Made by a program: the position numbers and the translations under genes. DNA of 7,460 nt from Clostridiales bacterium (lineage in GTDB: Bacteria; Bacillota; Clostridia; Oscillospirales; Oscillospiraceae), in contig DYBS01000036.1 in the NCBI GenBank assembly GCA_019418525.1, forward strand, positions 5,385-12,844, given 5' to 3'. Below are positions 1 to 6,148 of this stretch, piece after piece. Below the pieces are notes generated by a model, which was not told the DNA's origin, made no database searches, and saw only the letters and a list, made by a program, of their open reading frames with translations. Position 1 is the first letter of the stretch, and the number at the start of each line of letters is the position of its first letter.

Positions 1-346
1 GCCCCGCGCTGAGAGCGGCGGTGAGTTCCCCCGGGGCTTTGCGGAGGACCTCTCCCCTGCTGAAAACGCCGCCAAGGAGCTGCGCGAAGAGATCGGGGCC
101 CATGTTCTTCCGGAGACATTGGAGTATCTGGGGGATATCCAGTCGGACACCGGTCTGAGCGCCGGGCGGGTGCAGGTCTTTCTGGCCCGGGTGGAGGATG
201 CCTCCGTCCCTCCGGACAACGGAGAGGGTATTCACGGACTGCGCTGGGTGACCGAAGAAGAGTTGCGGGCGCAGATCGCCGACGGCACCATCACCGACGG
301 ACTTACTCTGGCGGCCTATGCCCAGTATCTGTGTCGCAATCTCTGA
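1..346 (+). CDS. NUDIX hydrolase, 3' part (5' end outside window)
   Basis: The reading frame is open from base 2 to a TGA at 344-346 and gives 114 residues; the N-terminal part lies outside the window. It carries a recognisable but imperfect Nudix box: EFPRGFAEDLS, then AAKELREEIGA. The catalytic REUXEEXG core reads KELREEIG, so both metal-binding glutamates of the EE pair are present, and Lys replaces the usual Arg. The first glycine and the mid-box glutamate of the consensus also differ, as in the 'EFPRGF' subgroup of ADP-ribose pyrophosphatase-like enzymes. Family members cleave nucleoside diphosphates linked to another group, such as ADP-ribose, in the cytoplasm. The tail HGLRWVTEEELRAQIADG is the usual final strand and helix of the fold. 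The substrate cannot be told from this fragment. The gene ends about 60 nt before a strong terminator and converges on the nitroreductase gene. Confidence 0.85.
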   Translation, partial: PRAESGGEFPRGFAEDLSPAENAAKELREEIGAHVLPETLEYLGDIQSDTGLSAGRVQVFLARVEDASVPPDNGEGIHGLRWVTEEELRAQIADGTITDGLTLAAYAQYLCRNL

Positions 347-409
347 GATAAGGGGCTGCCGCAAAGACCCGTAGATGCAATACTTTGACGAGAGTACCGG
401 AATAAGAAC

Positions 410-458
410 AAAAACGCCCTGCGGCGGGACAAATCATGTCCCGCCGCAGGGCGTTTTT
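410..458. terminator. Bidirectional intrinsic terminator between convergent genes
   Basis: A perfect 21-bp inverted repeat (arms 410-430 and 438-458) encloses a 7-nt loop (AAATCAT). The GC-rich core (CGCCCTGCGGCGGGAC) is flanked by five A on the left and five T on the right, so a U-tract follows the hairpin on either strand. It lies between the end of the NUDIX gene (346, + strand) and the end of the nitroreductase gene (474, - strand), which is where a shared terminator for convergent genes is expected. The remaining bases 347-409 show nothing else. Confidence 0.94.
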
Positions 459-473
459 CACAATCTGCTCGTA

Positions 474-1211
474 TTACTGCGTCTCTCCCTGGAACTGCTT
501 CAGATATTCCCCCACGGAGCGGGTCATCTCCCGGGAAAATTCCGAGTTGTACTTTCGGTTGCAGAAGGCCGTACACCAGTCCTCAAAAGAGCGCGCCCCC
601 GCCTTATACTCCAGCATGGCGCGAAGCGTGGCGCCGTCCATGGGCTGATAGTGATTTTCCCGGACGATGTACTCCAGGGCACAGCGCTGAGGCTTCGCTC
701 GCTCCTGCTGCTGCTGAGTGGGCCACCCCAGGACCAGCATGGCCGCGGGGAACACATACTCGGGCAGGTGGAGCAGCCGCCGCTGCTCCTCGCAGTTCTC
801 CATAATATCGCCGATGTAGCAGGAGCCCAGACCCAGGCTCTCGGCGGCCACCACGGCGTTCTGAGCGGCGATGACTGCATCGCTCACCGCCAGCATCAGG
901 TCTCCCACACCGGGCAGGCGGGGCTGACACCCGGCCTCCTGATAGGCGTCATACCACTTTTTGCAGTCGGCGCAGAACACCAGAACCATGGGCGCCGTGG
1001 CAATGAAGGGCTGGTGGTCGCAGGTCTCAGACAATGCCTTTTTGAGGGCGGGGTCGGTAATGTCCAGAATGGTATAGAGCTGCTGGTTGCCCGCCGTGGG
1101 CGCCTGACAGGCGGCCTCCAGGATCTGGAGACGCAGCTCACCGGGGACCGGCTCATCCCGGTAGGCCCGGACTGATTTCCGCTGCCAGAGGCTGGTCAGG
1201 ATCTCATTCAT
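474..1211 (-). CDS. Nitroreductase family protein (FMN-dependent, NfsA/Frp-like)
   Basis: This 245-residue protein has the hallmarks of the nitroreductase superfamily. RKSVRAYRDEPV (11-22) is the N-terminal Arg-Ser-x-Arg element that contacts the FMN phosphate. PTAGNQQ (38-44) is the second flavin-contacting loop. AESLGLGSCYIGDI (123-136) and PAAMLVLGWP (155-164) are the conserved helix and strand late in the fold. Length fits NfsA/Frp-type members (about 240-250). Such enzymes are cytoplasmic homodimers that use NAD(P)H to reduce flavins, nitro compounds, quinones or other acceptors; the natural substrate here is unknown. It is cysteine-rich for its size (10 Cys, including FCADC at 79-83), consistent with an anaerobe, but the cysteines do not form a ferredoxin motif. 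ATG at 1211 is the first start codon after an in-frame stop (TAG) upstream, so the start is well constrained despite the distant ribosome binding site. It may be cotranscribed with the sigma-like gene 70 nt upstream. Confidence 0.93.
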   Translation of the reverse strand: MNEILTSLWQRKSVRAYRDEPVPGELRLQILEAACQAPTAGNQQLYTILDITDPALKKALSETCDHQPFIATAPMVLVFCADCKKWYDAYQEAGCQPRLPGVGDLMLAVSDAVIAAQNAVVAAESLGLGSCYIGDIMENCEEQRRLLHLPEYVFPAAMLVLGWPTQQQQERAKPQRCALEYIVRENHYQPMDGATLRAMLEYKAGARSFEDWCTAFCNRKYNSEFSREMTRSVGEYLKQFQGETQ

Positions 1212-1250
1212 GTGTGTACGGACCGCCGCAAAGCGGTCCTCCCTCCTTTT
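1212..1250 (-). promoter_or_regulatory. Nitroreductase leader: Shine-Dalgarno and hairpin before ATG
   Basis: Read on the - strand, a strong Shine-Dalgarno (AAAAGGAGGG, 1250-1241) lies about 30 nt upstream of the ATG at 1211, too far for normal initiation. The gap is filled by an inverted repeat, GGACCGC (1239-1233), loop TTTGCG, GCGGTCC (1226-1220). If this 7-bp hairpin forms, the effective spacing falls to about 10 nt. No closer Shine-Dalgarno and no other in-frame start codon exist. The hairpin lacks a following U-run, so it is not a terminator of the upstream gene. The sequence is seen directly; the effect on translation is inferred. Confidence 0.6.
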
Positions 1251-1281
1251 CTATAAATGGTATTCAAATCTTTTATATTGT

Positions 1282-1914
1282 TTACAGATTGGCGGTGTAG
1301 ACCGCCGCCGCTGCACAGAGCAGCAACACGCCCAGGGCCAGCCAGGGCGCCAGGCGGTCCATGGTGGAGCGAATGCGGTGCAGACGGTTTTCCAGCCCCA
1401 CACTCCGCTCCTGAAACCGGAGGTAGATCTCGTCCAGCAGTACACCGCCCTTGTCCTCTCCCAGTGTGAGCACCGCGTACTCCCCGGCGGCGGCGGCCGG
1501 GTCTGGGATTCGGATGGACTGCTCTCCCACCAGGGCGGCGCTCTCCGCTTCCGACAGCCCCATGCAGTACCTCAGATAAAACGCGGCCCGTGCCTTCAGC
1601 GGCAGAGAGAACACCGCCCACAGGCTGTCTCCCAGCGGACCGGGGAATTTCTCCGCCAACTTTGCCCGGTCGGGACGGCGGTGAGGTTTGCGCAGATAGA
1701 AGTCCCCGCAAACCTCCAGAGCCTCCCGTACCAGGAAGCGGCGCAGGTCCTCCGGAGACAGATCCGGCGCGGTCCGTGTCCCCAGACGGAGGAACACATG
1801 AAATGTGCAGTGGTACGCGCTGCGTGCGCTGGGAACCAGGAGAAAACAGAGCCGGTAGATATCTTCATACCACTTCTGAAAGTGTGTATCGAAGTTCGGG
1901 CAGGTGAGTGCCAT
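1282..1914 (-). CDS. Degenerate ECF sigma factor-like protein with C-terminal membrane helix
   Basis: The protein is 210 residues from the chosen start. Residues 10-45 (YEDIYRLCFLLVPSARSAY, then FHVFLRLG) resemble sigma region 2 of ECF sigma factors. Residues 103-130 (SLPLKARAAFYLRYCMGLSE, then AALVG) resemble the start of region 4. The recognition helix that should follow is not recognisable: residues 131-155 are Gly/Ala/Pro-rich. The acidic and Gln residues that normally precede the FLRL element are replaced by Tyr-His-Cys-Thr-Phe-His. A basic amphipathic stretch (ENRLHRIRSTMDRLAPW, 175-191) leads into one hydrophobic helix at about 189-208 that ends the protein, so it is probably membrane-anchored with its body in the cytoplasm. 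ATG at 1914 is preferred because AAAGGA lies 11 nt before it; ATGs at 1926 and 1935 are in frame but have a poorly spaced or no Shine-Dalgarno. It may be a former sigma factor turned regulator, or a misleading resemblance. Coding is likely; function is uncertain. Confidence 0.6.
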   Translation of the reverse strand: MALTCPNFDTHFQKWYEDIYRLCFLLVPSARSAYHCTFHVFLRLGTRTAPDLSPEDLRRFLVREALEVCGDFYLRKPHRRPDRAKLAEKFPGPLGDSLWAVFSLPLKARAAFYLRYCMGLSEAESAALVGEQSIRIPDPAAAAGEYAVLTLGEDKGGVLLDEIYLRFQERSVGLENRLHRIRSTMDRLAPWLALGVLLLCAAAAVYTANL

Positions 1915-1949
1915 GTCCTTGAACATCCTTTCCATGTTTGAATCTGAAA

Positions 1950-1963
1950 ATTTTGTACAAAAT
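1950..1963. promoter_or_regulatory. 14-bp perfect palindrome, possible operator
   Basis: ATTTTGTACAAAAT is a perfect dyad centred between 1956 and 1957. It lies 35 nt upstream of the preferred start of the sigma-like gene, close to where its promoter or leader should be. A second TGTACA lies at 1979-1984. The position suggests a binding site for a dimeric regulator. No regulator can be named, and a short AT-rich palindrome can arise by chance. Confidence 0.3.
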
Positions 1964-2126
1964 AGATAAAGCCCTTTCTGTACAATCACGATTTGGAAAA
2001 CCATAATGGTACAGATATGGGGATAAGTAGAGGTACTAGCCTGCAAAAAGTATCTGTATTCCTCCAAAACAAATGCCTTTCTCCGAAAGACATTCGGATG
2101 GAAATGAATTTTCCCAGAAGATATAC

Positions 2127-2156
2127 TTGCAAAAAAGATATTGGTTATGGTATGCT
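2127..2156 (+). promoter_or_regulatory. Candidate promoter of the peptide transporter operon
   Basis: A -35 like TTGCAA (2127-2132) and a -10 like TATGCT (2151-2156) are 18 bp apart, and the -10 is preceded by TGG, an extended -10 (TGn) element. Transcription would start near 2163 and leave a leader of about 110 nt before the ATG at 2274. A competing reading uses TTGGTT (2141-2146) and CATAAT (2165-2170), also 18 bp apart. The region is AT-rich and correctly placed, but neither match is perfect. Confidence 0.35.
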
Positions 2157-2273
2157 TATTTTAACATAATTCTAACACAATTCTGCGGGACACACAAGAA
2201 AGGATCCGTGTACTGCAGAGTTAGTTTTATGTACCCCATCCACATACAGCTTGAGAAGAAAGAAGGCGGAACA

Positions 2274-4028
2274 ATGAAAAAGCGAATCCTGTCCCTTGCG
2301 TTGGCCGGCGCGCTGGCGCTGACCCTGTTCGGCTGCTCCGGCGGCGGAGGAGGCGGCGGCACCGCCCAGGGCATGTACCCCGGCACCTCTGAAGAGGGCT
2401 CCATCCGCGTGGAATGCTCCACCATGTCCGTGATGAATCCCATTCTCATGACTTATGCAACTGAGTTCGCCGTAGCCCGGCACTGCTGGGACGCTCTGGT
2501 GAAGCTGGACGAGAACAATCAGGTCATCGGCGCCGCAGCTGAGAGCTGGGAGTCCGCTCCCAACGCTGAGGGCGTGGAGGATATGATCTGGACCTTCCAC
2601 CTGCGCGAGGGCGCCAAGTGGGTGGACAGCCAGGGCAATGTGGTGGGCGACGTCACCGCCAATGACTTCGTCTTTGCCTGGAGCGAACTCCTCAATCCCA
2701 ACAACGCCGCAGAGTACTACGCCTTTGCCACCGTCTTCAAGAACGCCCAGGCCTATTATGACTACGCCTCCGGCGTGGAGGGCGCTCCCGAGGTCACCCT
2801 GGATCAGGTGGGCTTCCGCGCGGAGGATGACTACACCCTGGTCATCGAGCTGGAGAATCCCCTGCCCTACCTGCTGCAGTACCTCAAGTTCGAGGTCATG
2901 ACCCCCATCTACCAGCCCTTCTATGAGGAAGTGGGCGCCGAGAACTACGGCACCGGCCCCGACAAGCTCCTCTACAACGGTCCTTTCCGCATGACCGAGT
3001 GGACCCTGGAGAACAGCATCACCACCGTGAAGAACGACCAGTGGTATGACGCCTCCAATGTGAGCCTGAGCGCCATCTACTGGGACAAGTACACCGACTC
3101 CAACACCAAGCTCAACGCCTTCCAGACCGGCGAGATCGACGTCATCGACATCACCGGCGAGCAGCGCGCTCAGTTCGAGGCCGAGGGCTATCCCGTCAAC
3201 AACTGGATCGCCGGTTACAGCTATTACTTCTACTGCAACAACATCCAGGAGGAGGATCTGGCCAACTACCCCGGCGCCAAGCTGTCCGACGCCCGCAGCA
3301 TCAACCTGCGAAAGGCCATCAGCTACGCGGTGGACCGCCAGCAGATCATCGACACTGTCTTTAAGAACGACAACGAGCCCTCCCCCGCTTTCTCCCTGGG
3401 CATCTCCGGCGTGAGCAAGGACACCTTCGGCGAGGCCGTGGTGGCCGCCAACAACGGCGAGCCCCTCTATAACCCCACCGCCGATGTGGAGAAGGCCAAG
3501 GAGTACCTGGCCCTTGCTCTGGAGGACCTGGGCTACACCGACGCCAGTCAGATCAAGATCTCCCTGCTGACCAGCGAGGGCTCTCAGAACGAGCTGTTCT
3601 CCCAGGTGGTGCAGGAGCAGCTGCGGCAGAACCTGGGCATCGAGGTGGGCATCGATGTGGTCACCATCACCGAGGCCCGCGCCCGCCGCAACGCCAAGAA
3701 CTACGACCTGTTCATGGGTGGCTGGGGCCCCGACTATGACGATCCCATGAGCGATTTGGACCTGTGGACCAGCACCAACGGCAACAACCACACCGGCTAC
3801 GCCAGTGAAGATTACGATGCCCTCATCGAGTCCACCAAGTCCGAAAGCGATCCCGCTGCCCGTGAGCAGCTCTTTGTCCAGGCTGAGCTGATGCTGGCCG
3901 AGGATATGCCCATCATCCCCATCTACTGGCGCCATGAGGACTATGTGGTCAGCGAGAAGGTGGCTGACGGCCTGATCCGCCTGCCCTTCCAGTACTACAA
4001 CCTCATCTACACCACTCTGGCCGAGTAA
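2274..4028 (+). CDS. oppA: Peptide ABC transporter substrate-binding lipoprotein (SBP family 5)
   Basis: This 584-residue protein is the extracellular receptor of the importer encoded downstream. It starts with a lipoprotein signal: basic n-region KKR, hydrophobic core to about 17, and lipobox LFGC with Cys21 as the lipidated residue. A glycine run (23-29) then tethers the domain to the membrane. Family 5 features include WTFHLREGAKWVDSQG (106-121) followed by VTANDFVFAWSELLNP, YNGPFRM (234-240), LNAFQTGEIDVIDI (280-293), LRKAISYAVDR (345-355) and GGWGPDYDDP (482-491), the last typical of OppA/DppE-type oligopeptide receptors. Length is slightly above the usual 530-550 because of the linker. 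ATG at 2274 is chosen because AAGG ends 7 nt upstream and the signal peptide begins there; in-frame sequence upstream to 2073 has no such signal. The ligand is probably oligopeptides, but family 5 also binds dipeptides, nickel chelates and other solutes. The following hairpin-rich spacer suggests expression above that of the permeases. Confidence 0.95.
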   Translation: MKKRILSLALAGALALTLFGCSGGGGGGGTAQGMYPGTSEEGSIRVECSTMSVMNPILMTYATEFAVARHCWDALVKLDENNQVIGAAAESWESAPNAEGVEDMIWTFHLREGAKWVDSQGNVVGDVTANDFVFAWSELLNPNNAAEYYAFATVFKNAQAYYDYASGVEGAPEVTLDQVGFRAEDDYTLVIELENPLPYLLQYLKFEVMTPIYQPFYEEVGAENYGTGPDKLLYNGPFRMTEWTLENSITTVKNDQWYDASNVSLSAIYWDKYTDSNTKLNAFQTGEIDVIDITGEQRAQFEAEGYPVNNWIAGYSYYFYCNNIQEEDLANYPGAKLSDARSINLRKAISYAVDRQQIIDTVFKNDNEPSPAFSLGISGVSKDTFGEAVVAANNGEPLYNPTADVEKAKEYLALALEDLGYTDASQIKISLLTSEGSQNELFSQVVQEQLRQNLGIEVGIDVVTITEARARRNAKNYDLFMGGWGPDYDDPMSDLDLWTSTNGNNHTGYASEDYDALIESTKSESDPAAREQLFVQAELMLAEDMPIIPIYWRHEDYVVSEKVADGLIRLPFQYYNLIYTTLAE

Positions 4029-4264
4029 GCCAGATAGCGGGCAAATTTGGATAACAGGAATCACGGTGATCACCGGTCACCCCGTGCTGTGATTCACCCA
4101 AACCCGTATTTCGGGGCATAGCCGCCCTATGACCGGCCGTCCGGCCGCGGTGCTGGCCGGGCATTGGAATCCGCGATTCCATCTGATGCGCCATGCGGTG
4201 CGGGAGCTTATAAACCCGCCCGCATGGCGCTCCTCTGTGAAAATCTTAGAAGGAGGGAGATCCT
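4029..4264 (+). other. Hairpin-rich spacer between binding protein and permease genes
   Basis: No gene is seen in these 236 bp. They hold six stem-loops in succession: CACGGTGA with TCACC(CC)GTG (4062-4086), inside a wider GAATCAC/GTGATTC pair (4058-4095); CCCG/CGGG (4103-4115); CATAG/CTATG (4117-4131); CCGGCC/GGCCGG (4141-4160); TGGAAT/ATTCCA (4165-4181); and a long hairpin at 4188-4230. None is followed by a T-run, so they are not standard terminators. Such structures after a binding-protein gene commonly protect its mRNA 3' end or weaken read-through; that role is inferred here. Confidence 0.75.
4188..4230 (+). promoter_or_regulatory. Strong stem-loop upstream of the first permease gene
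   Basis: An 11-bp perfect arm pair, GCGCCATGCGG (4188-4198) with CCGCATGGCGC (4220-4230), continues after a single bulged T (4199) into five more G-C pairs, GCGGG (4200-4204) with CCCGC (4215-4219). The loop is a 10-nt AGCTTATAAA. It ends 20 nt before the permease ribosome binding site and has no U-tract. It is a good candidate for an mRNA-processing or stability barrier that sets the ratio of binding protein to permeases. Confidence 0.7.
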
Positions 4265-4267
4265 TTG
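4251..4267 (+). promoter_or_regulatory. Ribosome binding site fixing a TTG start
   Basis: AGGAGG at 4251-4256, within AGAAGGAGGGAGA, lies 8 nt before TTG at 4265-4267. The spacing is ideal, and the protein from this TTG (MLRYVLKRIAYG) has the usual permease N-terminus. The first in-frame ATG codes for Met26, inside the first membrane helix, so the TTG start is well supported. Confidence 0.88.
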
Positions 4268-5185
4268 CTGCGCTATGTGTTGAAGCGTATTGCCTACGGC
4301 ATATTGACGCTTTTTGTACTCATTACGCTGACCTTTTTCATGATGCGCGCCCTTCCGGGCGACCCCTTTATCGGCGACAAGACCCCGTCGCCCACCACTC
4401 TGGCCAATATGGAGGCCAAGTACGGCCTGGACAAGCCCCCGATCGTGCAGTATTTTGTGTTCCTCGGCAACTGTGTCCGGGGCGACCTGGGCGTCTCTAT
4501 CAGCTATGAGAACCGCTCGGTCAACGAGATTATTTTGAGCTCCTTTCCCATCTCCATGGACCTGGGAGCCCGGGCCATCCTCTTCGCCCTGATTGCAGGT
4601 ATCCTGCTGGGCGCGGTGGCCGCCGTGAAACGCGGCAGCATCACCGACTCGCTGTCCATGTTCATCGCCATCGTTGGCGTGTCGGTGCCCAGCTTCATTC
4701 TGGGCGCACTGCTCCAATACTTCCTGGCCGTGAAGCTCCGGCTGGTGCCGGTGCAGGGCTGGGGCACCTTTGCCCAGACCCTGCTGCCCTCTTTCGCGTT
4801 GGGCATGAGCTCCCTGGCCACCATCTCCCGACTGATGCGCACCAGCATGCTGGACGTGCTCAGCCAGGACTATATCAAGACGGCAAAAGCCAAAGGTCTG
4901 TCCCAGGGGAAGATTCTCTGGCGGCATGCGCTGCGCAACGCCATCATGCCGGTCATCACCATCATCGGCCCCACCGTGGCCGCCGTGTTCACCGGCTCTT
5001 TCGTGGTGGAGAGCATCTTCAACATCCCCGGCCTGGGCAAATACTTTGTTATGAGTATCAAGGATAAGGATTTTACCATGATTTCCGGTACGACGATCTT
5101 CTACGGCGGCCTGCTGATCCTGTGCACGCTGATCGTGGATCTGCTCTACGGCGTGGTGGATCCCCGCGTCAAACTGGAGGGCTGA
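4265..5185 (+). CDS. oppB: Peptide ABC transporter permease, OppB/DppB type
   Basis: This 306-residue integral membrane protein is one half of the translocation channel. It begins with MLRYVLKRIAYGILTLFVLI and its first membrane helix (about 10-28), followed by RALPGDPF, a classic OppB/DppB N-terminus. The extracytoplasmic loop contains YGLDKP and GDLGVSIS. Further membrane segments lie near 102-122, 133-155, 172-190, 228-250 and 274-296. The cytoplasmic EAA loop that docks on the ATPases is DYIKTAKAKGLSQGKILWRH (202-221) followed by ALRNAIMPV. The C-terminus YGVVDPRVKLEG is the usual family ending. Length matches family members (about 305-340). The start is TTG, and the gene follows the hairpin-rich spacer. 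The next permease begins 3 nt after its stop, with that gene's GGAGG inside this gene's last codons, so translational coupling is likely. Peptide class (oligo- or dipeptide) is not decided by the sequence. Confidence 0.95.
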   Translation: MLRYVLKRIAYGILTLFVLITLTFFMMRALPGDPFIGDKTPSPTTLANMEAKYGLDKPPIVQYFVFLGNCVRGDLGVSISYENRSVNEIILSSFPISMDLGARAILFALIAGILLGAVAAVKRGSITDSLSMFIAIVGVSVPSFILGALLQYFLAVKLRLVPVQGWGTFAQTLLPSFALGMSSLATISRLMRTSMLDVLSQDYIKTAKAKGLSQGKILWRHALRNAIMPVITIIGPTVAAVFTGSFVVESIFNIPGLGKYFVMSIKDKDFTMISGTTIFYGGLLILCTLIVDLLYGVVDPRVKLEG

Positions 5186-5188
5186 TCG

Positions 5189-6142
5189 ATGGAACACATT
5201 GCGAAAGAACGATTTGCCCATGTGGGTGAGAATGCCCAGAACCGCGAGGCCATCAGCCGCCCCAGCGTCACCTTCCTGCAGGACGCCATGCGCCGCCTGG
5301 TGAGCAACCGGGTGGCCATGCTGTGCGTGGTGATCGTGTTCATCATGCTCATCTTCTCCATCTTTGCTCCCATCCTCTCTCCCTTTGAGTATCAGGAGCA
5401 GCACTACGGCCACACCGACGCTCCCATCGGCACCGTCTGTAACGACGCCCAGAGCGCCGGAAACGGCCATGTGCACCTCTTCGGCACCGACACCCTGGGC
5501 CGTGACATCTTCACCCGCATCTGGATGGGCGGCCGGGTCTCCCTCATCATCGCCTTCGCCAGCGCCATCGTGGACTTCTTCCTGGGCGCCATCTACGGCG
5601 GTATCTCGGGCTACTTCGGCGGCACGCTGGACATCATCCTCATGCGTATTCTGGAGATCATCAACGGCATCCCCTACCTGATGATCGTCATTCTCCTCAT
5701 GCTGGTCATGCCTCCCGGCATCATCACCATCATCGTGGCCTACTCGCTGGTGGGATGGATTCCCATGGCCCGTCTGGTCCGTGGACAGGTGGTGGCCCTC
5801 AAACAGCAGGAGTTCATCGCCGCGGCGGAGGCCATGGGCGCCAGCACCGGACGGATGATCGCCAAGCACCTGCTGCCCAACACCCTGTCCGTGATGATCG
5901 TGCGCGTCACCCTGTCCATCCCCTCCGCCATCTTCTCTGAGGCCTATCTGAGCTACCTGGGCCTGGGCATCCGCCCGCCCCTGTGCTCCTGGGGCTCTCT
6001 GGCCCAGCTGGGCATCCAGAACTTCCGCATTTACCCCTCCCAGCTCATCATTCCCGCCATCTGCATCAGCCTGACCATGCTGGCCTTCAACCTGTTCGGC
6101 GACGGTCTGCGCGATGCCTTCGATCCCAAACTCCGGAGGTGA
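5189..6142 (+). CDS. oppC: Peptide ABC transporter permease, OppC/DppC type
   Basis: This 317-residue protein is the partner permease. A cytoplasmic N-terminus ends in DAMRRLVSNRVAMLCVVIVF (32-51), the first membrane helix of the OppC/DppC N-terminal domain. HLFGTDTLGRDIFTRIWMGG (96-115) is the strongly conserved segment before the transport domain. Further helices lie near 117-136, 160-190, 233-250 and 285-303. The EAA loop that contacts the ATPases is EFIAAAEAMGASTGRMIAKH (208-227) followed by LLPN. EAYLSYLGLGIRPP (251-264), SWG and the C-terminal NLFGDGLRDAFDPKLRR are also typical. ATG at 5189 follows GGAGG (5176-5180) by 8 nt. The extracytoplasmic loop (about 65-95) has a lone Cys84. It sits directly after the B permease and 6 nt before the ATPase gene. 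Nothing is missing or unusual. Confidence 0.96.
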   Translation: MEHIAKERFAHVGENAQNREAISRPSVTFLQDAMRRLVSNRVAMLCVVIVFIMLIFSIFAPILSPFEYQEQHYGHTDAPIGTVCNDAQSAGNGHVHLFGTDTLGRDIFTRIWMGGRVSLIIAFASAIVDFFLGAIYGGISGYFGGTLDIILMRILEIINGIPYLMIVILLMLVMPPGIITIIVAYSLVGWIPMARLVRGQVVALKQQEFIAAAEAMGASTGRMIAKHLLPNTLSVMIVRVTLSIPSAIFSEAYLSYLGLGIRPPLCSWGSLAQLGIQNFRIYPSQLIIPAICISLTMLAFNLFGDGLRDAFDPKLRR

Positions 6143-6148
6143 TCTCAA

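Larger units (their letters stand above)
1915..2273. other. Divergent AT-rich intergenic control region, no gene seen
   Basis: This 359-bp stretch separates the - strand sigma-like gene from the + strand transporter operon and is clearly more AT-rich than its surroundings. Open frames reaching into it are extensions without ribosome binding sites. It contains a perfect 14-bp palindrome, ATTTTGTACAAAAT (1950-1963), and further GTAC cores at 1980-1983, 2009-2012 and 2033-2036. A 6-bp stem with a 5-nt loop lies at 2082-2098. A loose hairpin in the transporter leader pairs TCTGC (2182-2186) with GCAGA (2215-2219) and ACAC with GTGT inside. No clear sigma-A promoter for the - strand gene was found. 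No tRNA, riboswitch or T-box signature was recognised. Confidence 0.7.

Noticed and set aside
375..1175. A 266-codon + strand open frame opposite the nitroreductase gene
   Set aside because: It crosses the terminator hairpin and has no recognisable motif. The - strand frame shows clear nitroreductase motifs.
1220..1239. Hairpin considered as an intrinsic terminator of the sigma-like gene
   Set aside because: On the - strand it is followed by GTACACACATG, with no U-run, so termination there is unlikely.
1915..2067. N-terminal extension of the sigma-like protein to an ATG at 2067
   Set aside because: The added 51 residues come from AT-rich control sequence with no domain resemblance and no good ribosome binding site. 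The start at 1914 has AAAGGA 11 nt upstream.
2073..2273. N-terminal extension of the substrate-binding protein to an ATG at 2073
   Set aside because: It would place 67 residues before a textbook lipoprotein signal peptide and would translate the promoter region. The ATG at 2274 has its own ribosome binding site.
2340..2361. GGC/GGA triplet run considered as a repeat or phase-variation tract
   Set aside because: It encodes a seven-glycine linker right after the lipobox, common in Gram-positive lipoproteins, and triplet changes would not shift the frame.
2172..4073. A 633-codon open frame on the - strand opposite the substrate-binding gene
   Set aside because: Same cause. The predicted protein is Gly/Val/Leu-rich with no recognisable domain, and it runs through the opposite strand's signal peptide and intergenic sequence.
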